DNA of 64,000 nt from Melieria omissa (Eukaryota; Arthropoda; Insecta; Diptera; Ulidiidae), in the NCBI GenBank assembly GCA_963971225.1, contig OZ020268.1, forward strand, positions 116,821,510-116,885,509, written 5' to 3'. The translations under genes were made by a program, and so were the position numbers. Of the stretch, positions 45,946 through 58,259 are shown piece after piece. A model generated the notes under the pieces. It was not told the DNA's origin, made no database searches, and worked only from the letters and a program-made list of their open reading frames with translations. Position 1 is the first letter of the stretch. Every line of letters starts with the position of its first letter.

Positions 45946-47003
45946 GGAAGGACTCTTATATCTGTACGTTCGAGGAGGAGGATAAAATTTTGTGGGGGGG
46001 TAGGGGGGGTCCCCCATATATCCCCCTTGAAAGGAAAACCGTCGGAAGTGTATAGTTTTTTTTAAATTAATTTTTTAAATTTTACCTGCGAAGCGAGAAA
46101 ACTTGTAATTACTTGCCAATAAGGTGGAGTGGGTAGGTGGAAAAAGAGGGGAGAGGGGTAATAACCCTCTTAAGTGCAAGTAGGGCTTCAGATTCAGTGA
46201 AATATTTACAGTATTTCTGTATTCAAACTCCTTCTGTGTGGTCGGCCTTCGGCCGGGCGCTTGAAAAATAACCCTCATAGGAGCAACTAGTGCGCCAGGC
46301 ATCAGTAAAGTGCTAACAGTATTTCTGCATTCAAATTACTTCTGTGTGGTCGGCCTTCGGCCGGCGCTTGAAAAATAACCCTCATAGGAGCAACTAGTGC
46401 GCCAGGCATCAGTAAAGTGCTAACAGTATTTCTGCATTCAAATCCCTTCTGTGTGGTCGGCCTTCGGCCGGGCGCTTGAAAAATAACCCTCATAGGAGCA
46501 ACTAGTGCGCCAGGCATCAGTAAAGTGCTAACAGTATTTCTGCATTCGAATCCCTTCTGTGTGGTCGGCCTTCGGCCGGGCGCTTGAAAAATAACCCTCA
46601 TAGGAGCAACTAGTGCGCCAGGCATCAGTAAAGTGCTAACAGTATTTCTGCATTCAAATCCCTTCTGTGTGGTCGGCCTTCGGCCGGGCGCTTGAAAAAT
46701 AACCCTCATAGGAGCAACCATTGTGCCGGAGCATCAGTAAGGTGCTAACAGTATTTCTGCATAACAAAATGGCAATGCTGTCGATATTTCTTCAGCTTTT
46801 ATCCTATTGTGAATGCCAGTTGTATTGAGTGGAAGAAGAAGTGTAAGCTTGCGAGGCGATTTTTGCAATTTTTAAAAATTAATAACTTAAAAACTAGACA
46901 ACTCCGACGGCTAAAAATTTAAAATTCCGCGTTTAATAGCGAATACTATCTACCATAAAATTTTCAGTGCTCTAGCTCACCGTACAGATATAAGAGACTA
47001 GCC
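45946..47003. mobile_element. Inner TIR-minisatellite element with 8-bp target duplication
   Basis: 1058 bp, starting ggaaggactcttatatctgt and ending acagatataagagactagcc. Flanked by aaaatttc at 45938-45945 and 47004-47011. The duplicated block at 53790-53808 is the exact empty site (one aaaatttc). Internal plan as in the outer element, with its own array at 46208-46764. No transposase. The 8-bp duplication is compatible with hAT, P or Merlin superfamilies, but I cannot assign it. Confidence 0.85.
46208..46764. repeat. 107-108-bp minisatellite array, five units
   Basis: The marker tgtgtggtcgg recurs at 46343, 46450, 46558 and 46666. Unit sequence is a variant of the outer array (tggtcgg for tggccgg, gcgccaggc for gtgccggagc). 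Because the period is close to a multiple of three, the minus strand shows a repetitive open frame, which I regard as a by-product. Confidence 0.88.
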
Positions 47004-47073
47004 AAAATTTCAGTGCGCTAGCTCACCGCCCATATATAAGAGACTAGCCAACTATTGTTTACAGGGTGATTAA

Positions 47074-48337
47074 GTGATTTTCTTCCAGACGCCGGAGCTG
47101 GCCAAGAAACTGATTGCTTGTACCGGGATAAATGTGGAGCCGAGCGATAAGTACCCGAAGTATTTATGCAGCCTTTGCTACAGCAAAGTGAATGAGTTCC
47201 ATAAGTTCCGAACTATGTGCATAGAATCCATGGAACGCTTGCGGAAACTGTCTCTAACATGTGATGATGAGGAGTCTCTGTTCGACTTAAATTCTGTGAA
47301 GATGGAGATTGAAATTGGTGAACCTGAGGTGATGTTTCAAAACGATGCTGCGAATGTCGATAAATGCACAGGAACACGGATGCAGGAAGATGGTTTAGCG
47401 AGTGACGTAGATTTACCAGCTACTGAAATGCGTACAAGAAGCAGAATTAAGATAGAATAAGTGGAAGTGGAGCATGAAATGCAGGCGATGTCGGAGAATG
47501 ACCAGGAGTAGGAAGAGAATCGCGATGGTGAACTTCGAACTGGAGATTTGAGTGATTTTGTGGAGAGTGCTAACAGTGATTTGCAGTGCAATGAAGTTGA
47601 AAAAAGTTTACTTGTCAGAAAAGATGAGCAACCGGTGATCAATAAGGTAAGACACATCTTTATAGGACTCGAAGAAATAGTAGTTTTACTTTTTATTTGA
47701 TTAACTCAGAGCAAGGTCATCGGGCAACCAAAGTCAAGAAACCTTCGTTTAGAGGCATACAGGCGTGCACACGACGTCCTAATATGTGACATTTGCGGAA
47801 AAGTGTGCAAATCAGCGCTGTGGCTTAAAGAACACCACTATACGCACAAAGACAAGGAACTGCCCTTTCAATGTCATATGGAGAATTGCTCACTGCGCTT
47901 CTTAAACAGACAACGACTAACAGAGCATTTAATGCTTTATGCTGGGATAAAAAATTATGATTGTTCTGTTTGCGGTATAAAGACAACAACCCTGACGGAA
48001 CTAAAGGTATGTACATCCGGTAAATTCCTTAATACAAATATTAGGAAAACGCTATATTTCGAAACACTTGCAGATTCATATCAACTACCATACACAAAAG
48101 CGCACTTATCCCTGCCAATTATGCTCACGAATTTGCTCTACCGCTGGAACGCTCGCGATACATGTACGCACAGTGCATGAAGGCATCAAAAACTATGCGT
48201 GTCGGCATTGCGATCGCAAGTTAAGTAAATCGCGCAACAGAAGATACCACGAGATGACTCACACTGGCGAAAAACCGCACAAGTGTGAACAATGTGGCAA
48301 AGGCTTTGTACAGCAAGGAGCTTTAAAAATTCACTAA
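47074..48337 (+). pseudogene. ZNF6: decapitated ZAD-C2H2 pseudogene
   Basis: Homologous to ZNF5/ZNF8 but lacking the promoter, start codon and first ZAD cysteine pair. Right after gattaagt the sequence jumps to the part encoding QTPELAKK. Exon 1 has a TAA at 47458-47460 and a TAG at about 47508. Exons 2 (47710-48006) and 3 (48074-48337) are open, with six recognisable fingers. A one-base deletion ends the frame just after the last finger. Finger 6 has drifted (LSKSRNRRYHEMTH). The string ttttcttccag at the deletion junction resembles a splice acceptor, so read-in from an upstream exon cannot be excluded. Confidence 0.85.
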
Positions 48338-48546
48338 AAATTCATATGCGTAACAAAGTTTGAAGTTTGCAAAAAACACTCGCACGGATTACTATTATTT
48401 CGAGTTATATCTCTATCTGGCATCACTAAGGATCCAACGAGGGTCAGTGTGTGGCTACTCGTGCCCTACCAGTTATACCTACATACCTATGTTTTCCAAG
48501 ACAATAGTTGAAGTCTAGCGATAGGCAAGAATTTGTTTATGTTTAA

Positions 48547-49496
48547 CCCTTAACCACCTAGCATACGTCTCACAGACCCCCAGGAATTTTTAAGCGTGAA
48601 TATTTTTACGCCCAAGCTTCTAATAAATGTGTTAGTTCATGTACCTTTTCCTTGCGCCACTCAGTGCGCACAACCCCATGTCGCAGTCGGATGTGATCGC
48701 GTTTGTCTCTAGTGAGTAAAAAACTGTTGCTAGGAGTCTAGGAGACCCCTGTTAGGCGGTTACGTGACTTTTTTACATTCGAAGTTTTTTAATATTTTAG
48801 TTGAAAATGGCTTTAAATGACGCAAATATACAGCGGTGGTTGGAGGAAGATTTTTCAGACGACGAAAATATACCGAACGATGACTGCAGCGATGTTGGGG
48901 CCGATGTAGGCTTTAAATTACAACGTGATATCAGAATGGCTATTCAACGCATCCTCCAGAGTAACGATGGAACCACTCCATCTCGTAGTAGCGCTGAAGA
49001 AAGGTTAGCAGTGCATAAGACTGCTCAATTTGCGACTCGATAAAGAAACGCAAAACAGTACATGTGTTTCGAATGTAAAGCTCCTATTAGCCTGGAATTC
49101 TCACACAATCTGTTTTGACTTTCGCAAAAAACTGCAAGTTAAGGTCTTGCAATTTTGTTTAAGTTTTATTTTTATTGACAAAATTTATTTTTATTTACGT
49201 TTTTCGATGACCCACTTTATGTTATTGTTATAATGGATCTCATTTTCCAAATATGTTAGTTTTTAAATATAAAATAAGAAATGTTGACTTCTTAAATGAA
49301 ATTTAAATTGAAAACGTTGATTTTCCTGTGCTTTTCTTATTTTAATAAACAATTTAATATGTTTTTTAACTGATTTTAATTAAAAACTAAAACGTAATTC
49401 ACAAAATCTTACAAACGCGAATAATTTTTGTTTCGGGGTGTCACAGACGTATGTTAGGTGGTAGTGTGACAATAACAGGTGCTAGGTGGTTAAGGG
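48547..49496 (+). mobile_element. Internally deleted piggyBac-family element
   Basis: 950 bp between TTAA sites (48543-48546 and 49497-49500), with perfect 16-bp inverted ends cccttaaccacctagc / gctaggtggttaaggg. The ORF 48801-49043 (start at about 48807) encodes an acidic N-terminus (MALNDANIQRWLEEDFSDDE) like piggyBac transposases. Shortly after, in another frame, MCFECKAPIS resembles the Cys-rich C-terminus. The DDD catalytic core is deleted. The homologous site after ZNF8 (about 63160) is empty. Confidence 0.78.
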
Positions 49497-49529
49497 TTAA
49501 GACAAACACGAAGAAATAAGTTTGGATAT

Positions 49530-50255
49530 TTTTTTTTGTATTTGTTTTTTTATTTGGTCAGTTGAACAATCTTTGCACAATTAAGATTTCTTCGTTTAAA
49601 GTGCTGTACAAAGACTTGTATTATGATACGCAATTGTAGCTAATAGTATATACTTATAGACTACTAAAAATTTTTGCTTACAAAATAAAAAAGAAAAAAG
49701 AGAAATTTAGAAGGGAAGAAAGATAGGAAGAAAAGAGAGAGCCATAGAATAGTTTGAATCGACTTAAATTAGATTCAGTCTTTAAGTCATTCGGTAACGA
49801 GTTCCATAATTGTGCAGTTCTAACGAAAAATTTGTGCGAGGTACTATGAAGTTGCATGTACGACTAGATTGTGCAAAGCTTCGTTTTGAGAAAAGATAGC
49901 TTGGACAACGAGTACGAATTAGCTTATGCAAGAATATTACGGAGCGACGATTAAAGGAGTATGCTGCAGTCCAGTATATTTATGGAGAATTTAGAGATGG
50001 AGTCAAACTGTCTTTGCAGTATAAATAACTATCTGCATTATTGACTAATAGTTGCAATATTAATTCCTGGCACTATATTATTGGCTTTATCAGGGTTTTA
50101 ACAAGTTTTAGTTTCATGTTTTGAGGAATAAAACTAGCAGTTTTCCAAAGTTGCCTAAGTACATTATACATCTTGCTGACTGAACAAACGTGATCGACAC
50201 ATGTCAAGGTTGAGTTCAATTTAAATCCAAGACTAGTAACGACCTCATATTTGAT
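49530..50255 (-). mobile_element. 5'-truncated LINE, copy after ZNF6
   Basis: Same insertion as 41776-42500, with ggatat flanks at 49524-49529 and 50256-50261. Inherited through duplication and carrying its own small deletions. Confidence 0.72.
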
Positions 50256-50590
50256 GGATATAAAAACGCTCAAGCTCACTAAACTTAATTTCGGACGGGC
50301 TTTTCGGTTTAATATATGAGATGGATTCTGACAAAGACAATTGTTTTATTTATTTAAAATTACCAAAAAATAAACACAATGAAAACATAAACATTTTGCT
50401 TTACTATGAATTTCTGCACAAAGGACATTTTATAAGCTTAACTGAAAATTTCGAATAAACTGACTAGTTTTGAAAGCAGGTTTGAATTAATTTTTGGGGA
50501 AAGTATTTTATTACAGAAACTATACAATGCTTTAAAATGTAGTCAAATGATTAATGACAAATAATAAAAAAAACTATGAATTCAGCTATA

Positions 50591-51472
50591 TTATTCCAGC
50601 AGATTCTTCAATCCTTGCTGCAAAAAGGTCTTAATTTCTACCAAAACACAGACTCGTTCTCTCTCCATTGCAAGCTTTTCTCGCTCTATGTTGACGATTT
50701 CTTCATGGCGTAGTTGCTTCCTCCTCGATTCCATTTCGAGAAAATCCAAGACGGCGACTTGTTACAATCGCGGCCAATCGCGACTTGTTACATTTTGCCT
50801 CTTAGCAGGTCTGTTACAAGACGACTCTTCATATTTTTTGTCAATAGATGACTCCGACTGACTGTTTTCAGCATCGACTATGTTGTCTGAAGGCGACCAA
50901 TGATTTTCAGTTGGAGGTTTTATGAATTGATTTCTTCCATATACTTCGTCAAAGTCATCGTAATACTCCCAAGTGGTTCTGATTTTGTCTGTGGACTTAC
51001 TTCGTTCTTTTATTCGTCTGTATGTCCTGAACATGTTTAGAAATTTCCGAATTAGTTGGTCCTTCGTTATTTTGAGCTCGGGCATTACTTTTTGCATCTC
51101 GGTTACAACTTTTTCCCATAGGTATGACGTTCTTCCTGTCTCAGCCGAAAACTTATCTTCCATGTGCAGCCTTGTCCGCACCAGCAATTTAGTTGCTGCC
51201 CTTGTGAAATAATCTTCTCTGAAAGAAATTAAATAAACAAATTTTAATATTTGTAACTTTAGAAATACATATATTCTTGGACTAACTCCGTGATCATATT
51301 GCCTGCTGACAGCAAACAAAATTGTAACCCGCAGTTTGTGCATCACATGCGTGTTGCCGTGGAAGCGATGCCCAGTGATGATTTTTAAATGCGCAGCGCG
51401 AAGTTGGTTGCGCATCAACTTCATTGTTTCATACAAACGCATGCGATTGCCATTTTGGTTATTTTTAACCAA
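50591..51472 (-). pseudogene. Myb/SANT-like (trihelix) ORF, copy 3, frameshifted tail
   Basis: The trihelix-like domain is open (LWEKVVTEMQKVMPELK, FLNMFRTYRRIKER). A small insertion near 50755-50785 duplicates cgacttgttaca and shifts the frame, ending the ORF at 50762. The coiled-coil tail (IEREKLAMERERVCVLVE) is still readable in another frame to 50591. A truncated DNA-binding protein without the coiled coil remains possible. Confidence 0.65.
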
Positions 51473-52622
51473 AATTAGTTATTTCTACGTTGTTTTTTGA
51501 TATTCGGTTAATTGATTTGGTTATTTTGTTGTGATTATTATTGTTATTTTTTTTTCGAAGTTCGTTGATTTTATCCAGAAGTTTTGTTTTTACAAAATGT
51601 TGCCTCTCAGGAAATGTCAAGAACGTTCGAAACCTTAATTTCGTACCATATGATTACATTTTGGTTTTTTCTAGAAAAAATATATATAATATATGATATT
51701 GAATTGTTTTTGTATTCTACCTAATAAAACAAGGTTATTGTTCCTCTTATCTAGTAATATGGCTTTTTCAGGTGGCAATAAAATCGGTGGCGATAATAAT
51801 TTTTTGTATGTTTTCTGTAACATACTGTTACGTTCTTATATCGAAGCGAGTAAGCGTTGTATGGGCGTGGTAATCTTCATATTGTGTTATCTTTGCAAAC
51901 ACGTTCCGAATGAATACAAATGTAATTTTGTTTTTGTACAAAGTAAAATGCCAACAACAAAGTTCCTTTTGATGAAAAATAGTTTGGTATTTATTCGTAA
52001 ATATCTTTGACGGGACTGAATTGGTTGAAATGATTTAAATGAAAATCACTACCAACATTTCTTATTTAAATGAAAAAGTATATTTACCATGACCACCAAT
52101 TTCAACCCTGAGTGATAACAATTCTATCACTTTTACCACTCAATTCACCACCGTGCGAAAAAAGACTCATCTGTTTTTAAAAAGGAAAAATAACCATTTA
52201 TTTTATTGCAATAAAACAATTTGCCACTCGAACAATTTTTGGTTTTTTGTTGTTTTTGTTGATTACAAACAAACTAATAAACGAATCTGAAAAAGATTAG
52301 ACAAATATAAAAAAAAATAAAAAAAAAATTGGTTATTTTGAATAAAAGTAACCAAAGTGGTTACCCACTGTTGATCGCGCCGTCTACAACAACAAATTGT
52401 TTTGTATTTTCATTCAAGTGCCTAAACTGTTTGTGGTCGGATAGAATTCGGAAATAATAAAAATTTGCATAACAGTTTTATTGTTTTTAAGTATCAATTA
52501 CTGGATGTTGAGACTTATTTCGCTTTTAAGCCAATTCCAATTTTAAGCAGAAATTAAAATTGAATTGAAAAATTCTTATCAACAATAATTAGTGGTGAAT
52601 ATGTATGCAAAGGCAGAGCAGC

Positions 52623-53836
52623 GGAAGGACTCTTATATATGGGCGGTTGAGGAGGGGGATAAAATTTTGTGGGGGGGTAGGGGGCGGTCCCCATATATCC
52701 CCCTTGAAAGGAAACCCGTCGGAAATGTATAGTTTTTTTTATATTAATTTTTTAAATTTTTCCTTCGAATCGAGAAAACTCGCAATTACTTGCCAATAAG
52801 GTGGAGTAGTTAGGGGGAAAAAGAGGGGAGAGGGGTAATAACCCTCTTAAGTGCATGAAGGGCTTCAGATTCAGTCAAATATTTACAGTATTTCTGTATT
52901 CAAACTCCTTTTGTGTGGCCGGCCTTCGGCCGGGCGCTTGAAAAATAACCCTCATGGGAGCAACTAGTGTGCCGGAGCATCAGTAATGTGCTAACAGTAT
53001 TTCTGTATTCAAACTCCTTTTGTGTGGCCGGCCTTCGGCCGGGCGCTTGAAAAATAACCCTCATAGGAGCAACTAGTGTGCCGGAGCATCAGTAATGTGC
53101 TAACAGTATTTCTGTATTCAAACTCCTTTTGTGTGGCCGGCCTTCGGCCGGGCGCTTGAAAAATAACCCTCATAGGAGCAACTAGTGTGCCGGAGCATCA
53201 GTAATGTGCTAACAGTATTTCTGTATTCAAACTCCTTTGGTGTGGCCGGCCTTCGGCCGGGCGCTTGAAAAATAACCCTCATAGGAGCAACTAGTGTGCC
53301 GGAGCATCAGTAATGTGCTAACAGTATTTCTGTATTCAAACTCCTTTTGTGTGGCCGGCCTTCGGCCGGGCGCTTGAAAAATAACCCTCATAGGAGCAAC
53401 TAGTGTGCCGGAGCATCAGTAATGTGCTAACAGTATTTCTGCATTCAAATCCCTTCTGTGTGGTCGGCCTTCGGCCGGGCGCTTGAAAAATAACCCTCAT
53501 AGGAGCAACCATTGTGCCGGAGCATCAGTAAGGTGCTAACAGTATTTCTGCATAAATTCATGAATAAAATTTACATTTATACTGAATTTTAACATTTCAA
53601 AATGGCAATGCTGTCGATATTTCTTGAGCTTTTATCCTATTGTGAATGCCAGTTGTATTGAGTGGAAGAAGAAGTGTAAAATTGCAAGACGATTTTTGTG
53701 ATTTAAAAAAATTAATAACTTAAAAACTAGAGAACTCCGACGACTAAAAATTTAAAATTACTCGTTTATTAGTGAATACTACCTACCATAAAAATTTCAG
53801 TGCGCTAGCTCACCGCCCATATATAAGAGACTAGCC
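52623..53836. mobile_element. Outer TIR-minisatellite element, second copy without the nested sibling
   Basis: Duplicate of 44770-47049 minus the inner insertion. Its array is at 52885-53554. At 53790-53808 a single aaaatttc marks the empty site, which proves the insertion in the first copy, or its clean loss here. Confidence 0.8.
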
Positions 53837-53860
53837 AACTATTGTTTACAGGGTGATTAA

Positions 53861-55124
53861 GTGATTTTCTTCCAGACGCCGGAGCTGGCCAAGAAACTGA
53901 TTGCTTGTACCGGGATAAATGTGGAGCCGAGCGATAAGTACCCGAAGTATTTATGCAGCCTTTGCTACAGCAAAGTGAATGAGTTCCATAAGTTCCGAAC
54001 TATGTGCATAGAATCCATGGAACGCTTGCGGAAACTGTCTCTAACATGTGATGATGAGGAGTCTCTGTTCGACTTAAATTCTGTGAAGATGGAGATTGAA
54101 ATTGGTGAACCTGAGGTGATGTTTCAAAACGATGCTGCGAATGTCGATAAATGCACAGGAACACGGATGCAGGAAGATGGTTTAGCGAGTGACGTAGATT
54201 TACCAGCTACTGAAATGCGTACAAGAAGCAGAATTAAGATAGAATAAGTGGAAGTGGAGCATGAAATGCAGGCGATGTCGGAGAATGACCAGGAGTAGGA
54301 AGAGAATCGCGATGGTGAACTTCGAACTGGAGATTTGAGTGATTTTGTGGAGAGTGCTAACAGTGATTTGCAGTGCAATGAAGTTGAAAAAAGTTTACTT
54401 GTCAGAAAAGATGAGCAACCGGTGATCAATAAGGTAAGACACATCTTTATAGGACTCGAAGAAATAGTAGTTTTACTTTTTATTTGATTAACTCAGAGCA
54501 AGGTCATCGGGCAACCAAAGTCAAGAAACCTTCGTTTAGAGGCATACAGGCGTGCACACGACGTCCTAATATGTGACATTTGCGGAAAAGTGTGCAAATC
54601 AGCGCTGTGGCTTAAAGAACACCACTATACGCACAAAGACAAGGAACTGCCCTTTCAATGTCATATGGAGAATTGCTCACTGCGCTTCTTAAACAGACAA
54701 CGACTAACAGAGCATTTAATGCTTTATGCTGGGATAAAAAATTATGATTGTTCTGTTTGCGGTATAAAGACAACAACCCTGACGGAACTAAAGGTATGTA
54801 CATCCGGTAAATTCCTTAATACAAATATTAGGAAAACGCTATATTTCGAAACACTTGCAGATTCATATCAACTACCATACACAAAAGCGCACTTATCCCT
54901 GCCAATTATGCTCACGAATTTGCTCTACCGCTGGAACGCTCGCGATACATGTACGCACAGTGCATGAAGGCATCAAAAACTATGCGTGTCGGCATTGCGA
55001 TCGCAAGTTAAGTAAATCGCGCAACAGAAGATACCACGAGATGACTCACACTGGCGAAAAACCGCACAAGTGTGAACAATGTGGCAAAGGCTTTGTACAG
55101 CAAGGAGCTTTAAAAATTCACTAA
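53861..55124 (+). pseudogene. ZNF7: second copy of the decapitated ZNF pseudogene
   Basis: No difference from ZNF6 is visible by eye in exons or introns, with the same missing start and the same two stops. Exon 2 is 54497-54793 and exon 3 54861-55124. It arose after ZNF6 was already broken. Confidence 0.85.
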
Positions 55125-55333
55125 AAATTCATATGCGTAACAAAGTTTGAAGTTTGCAAAAAACACTCGCACGGATTACTATTATTTCGAGTTATATCTC
55201 TATCTGGCATCACTAAGGATCCAACGAGGGTCAGTGTGTGGCTACTCGTGCCCTACCAGTTATACCTACATACCTATGTTTTCCAAGACAATAGTTGAAG
55301 TCTAGCGATAGGCAAGAATTTGTTTATGTTTAA

Positions 55334-56283
55334 CCCTTAACCACCTAGCATACGTCTCACAGACCCCCAGGAATTTTTAAGCGTGAATATTTTTACGCCC
55401 AAGCTTCTAATAAATGTGTTAGTTCATGTACCTTTTCCTTGCGCCACTCAGTGCGCACAACCCCATGTCGCAGTCGGATGTGATCGCGTTTGTCTCTAGT
55501 GAGTAAAAAACTGTTGCTAGGAGTCTAGGAGACCCCTGTTAGGCGGTTACGTGACTTTTTTACATTCGAAGTTTTTTAATATTTTAGTTGAAAATGGCTT
55601 TAAATGACGCAAATATACAGCGGTGGTTGGAGGAAGATTTTTCAGACGACGAAAATATACCGAACGATGACTGCAGCGATGTTGGGGCCGATGTAGGCTT
55701 TAAATTACAACGTGATATCAGAATGGCTATTCAACGCATCCTCCAGAGTAACGATGGAACCACTCCATCTCGTAGTAGCGCTGAAGAAAGGTTAGCAGTG
55801 CATAAGACTGCTCAATTTGCGACTCGATAAAGAAACGCAAAACAGTACATGTGTTTCGAATGTAAAGCTCCTATTAGCCTGGAATTCTCACACAATCTGT
55901 TTTGACTTTCGCAAAAAACTGCAAGTTAAGGTCTTGCAATTTTGTTTAAGTTTTATTTTTATTGACAAAATTTATTTTTATTTACGTTTTTCGATGACCC
56001 ACTTTATGTTATTGTTATAATGGATCTCATTTTCCAAATATGTTAGTTTTTAAATATAAAATAAGAAATGTTGACTTCTTAAATGAAATTTAAATTGAAA
56101 ACGTTGATTTTCCTGTGCTTTTCTTATTTTAATAAACAATTTAATATGTTTTTTAACTGATTTTAATTAAAAACTAAAACGTAATTCACAAAATCTTACA
56201 AACGCGAATAATTTTTGTTTCGGGGTGTCACAGACGTATGTTAGGTGGTAGTGTGACAATAACAGGTGCTAGGTGGTTAAGGG
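55334..56283 (+). mobile_element. Internally deleted piggyBac-family element, second copy
   Basis: Carried in the tandem duplication; identical in plan to 48547-49496, with the short ORF at 55588-55830. Confidence 0.78.
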
Positions 56284-56316
56284 TTAAGACAAACACGAAG
56301 AAATAAGTTTGGATAT

Positions 56317-57042
56317 TTTTTTTTGTATTTGTTTTTTTATTTGGTCAGTTGAACAATCTTTGCACAATTAAGATTTCTTCGTTTAAAGTGCTGTACAAAG
56401 ACTTGTATTATGATACGCAATTGTAGCTAATAGTATATACTTATAGACTACTAAAAATTTTTGCTTACAAAATAAAAAAGAAAAAAGAGAAATTTAGAAG
56501 GGAAGAAAGATAGGAAGAAAAGAGAGAGCCATAGAATAGTTTGAATCGACTTAAATTAGATTCAGTCTTTAAGTCATTCGGTAACGAGTTCCATAATTGT
56601 GCAGTTCTAACGAAAAATTTGTGCGAGGTACTATGAAGTTGCATGTACGACTAGATTGTGCAAAGCTTCGTTTTGAGAAAAGATAGCTTGGACAACGAGT
56701 ACGAATTAGCTTATGCAAGAATATTACGGAGCGACGATTAAAGGAGTATGCTGCAGTCCAGTATATTTATGGAGAATTTAGAGATGGAGTCAAACTGTCT
56801 TTGCAGTATAAATAACTATCTGCATTATTGACTAATAGTTGCAATATTAATTCCTGGCACTATATTATTGGCTTTATCAGGGTTTTAACAAGTTTTAGTT
56901 TCATGTTTTGAGGAATAAAACTAGCAGTTTTCCAAAGTTGCCTAAGTACATTATACATCTTGCTGACTGAACAAACGTGATCGACACATGTCAAGGTTGA
57001 GTTCAATTTAAATCCAAGACTAGTAACGACCTCATATTTGAT
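56317..57042 (-). mobile_element. 5'-truncated LINE, copy after ZNF7
   Basis: Duplicate of 49530-50255, same flanks shifted by 6787 bp. Confidence 0.72.
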
Positions 57043-57377
57043 GGATATAAAAACGCTCAAGCTCACTAAACTTAATTTCGGACGGGCTTTTCGGTTTAAT
57101 ATATGAGATGGATTCTGACAAAGACAATTGTTTTATTTATTTAAAATTACCAAAAAATAAACACAATGAAAACATAAACATTTTGCTTTACTATGAATTT
57201 CTGCACAAAGGACATTTTATAAGCTTAACTGAAAATTTCGAATAAACTGACTAGTTTTGAAAGCAGGTTTGAATTAATTTTTGGGGAAAGTATTTTATTA
57301 CAGAAACTATACAATGCTTTAAAATGTAGTCAAATGATTAATGACAAATAATAAAAAAAACTATGAATTCAGCTATA

Positions 57378-58259
57378 TTATTCCAGCAGATTCTTCAATC
57401 CTTGCTGCAAAAAGGTCTTAATTTCTACCAAAACACAGACTCGTTCTCTCTCCATTGCAAGCTTTTCTCGCTCTATGTTGACGATTTCTTCATGGCGTAG
57501 TTGCTTCCTCCTCGATTCCATTTCGAGAAAATCCAAGACGGCGACTTGTTACAATCGCGGCCAATCGCGACTTGTTACATTTTGCCTCTTAGCAGGTCTG
57601 TTACAAGACGACTCTTCATATTTTTTGTCAATAGATGACTCCGACTGACTGTTTTCAGCATCGACTATGTTGTCTGAAGGCGACCAATGATTTTCAGTTG
57701 GAGGTTTTATGAATTGATTTCTTCCATATACTTCGTCAAAGTCATCGTAATACTCCCAAGTGGTTCTGATTTTGTCTGTGGACTTACTTCGTTCTTTTAT
57801 TCGTCTGTATGTCCTGAACATGTTTAGAAATTTCCGAATTAGTTGGTCCTTCGTTATTTTGAGCTCGGGCATTACTTTTTGCATCTCGGTTACAACTTTT
57901 TCCCATAGGTATGACGTTCTTCCTGTCTCAGCCGAAAACTTATCTTCCATGTGCAGCCTTGTCCGCACCAGCAATTTAGTTGCTGCCCTTGTGAAATAAT
58001 CTTCTCTGAAAGAAATTAAATAAACAAATTTTAATATTTGTAACTTTAGAAATACATATATTCTTGGACTAACTCCGTGATCATATTGCCTGCTGACAGC
58101 AAACAAAATTGTAACCCGCAGTTTGTGCATCACATGCGTGTTGCCGTGGAAGCGATGCCCAGTGATGATTTTTAAATGCGCAGCGCGAAGTTGGTTGCGC
58201 ATCAACTTCATTGTTTCATACAAACGCATGCGATTGCCATTTTGGTTATTTTTAACCAA
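57378..58259 (-). pseudogene. Myb/SANT-like (trihelix) ORF, copy 4, frameshifted tail
   Basis: Duplicate of copy 3 with the same frame break near 57542-57572. The domain part (57549-58259) is open. Confidence 0.65.

Larger units (their letters stand above)
44770..47049. mobile_element. Outer TIR element with internal minisatellite (interrupted by a sibling)
   Basis: Starts ggaaggactcttatatatgg and ends atataagagactagcc, with inverted ends of about 25 bp. G-rich DNA (gtgggggggtaggggg) lies inside the left end, then a 109-bp tandem array (45032-45701). No coding frame is recognised. The flanks do not match each other: the left flank is spacer DNA continuous at 39195-39205, the right flank is ZNF 5' leader DNA (as at 39776). 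So the element sits at a deletion junction. A second element of the family (45946-47003) is inserted near its right end. Confidence 0.7.

Noticed and set aside
46302..46721. Repetitive 139-codon minus-strand ORF (VAPMRVIFQAPGRRPTTQKG repeats)
   Set aside because: It is the antisense frame of a minisatellite whose period is close to a multiple of three; units differ by indels elsewhere and there is no sign of coding constraint.
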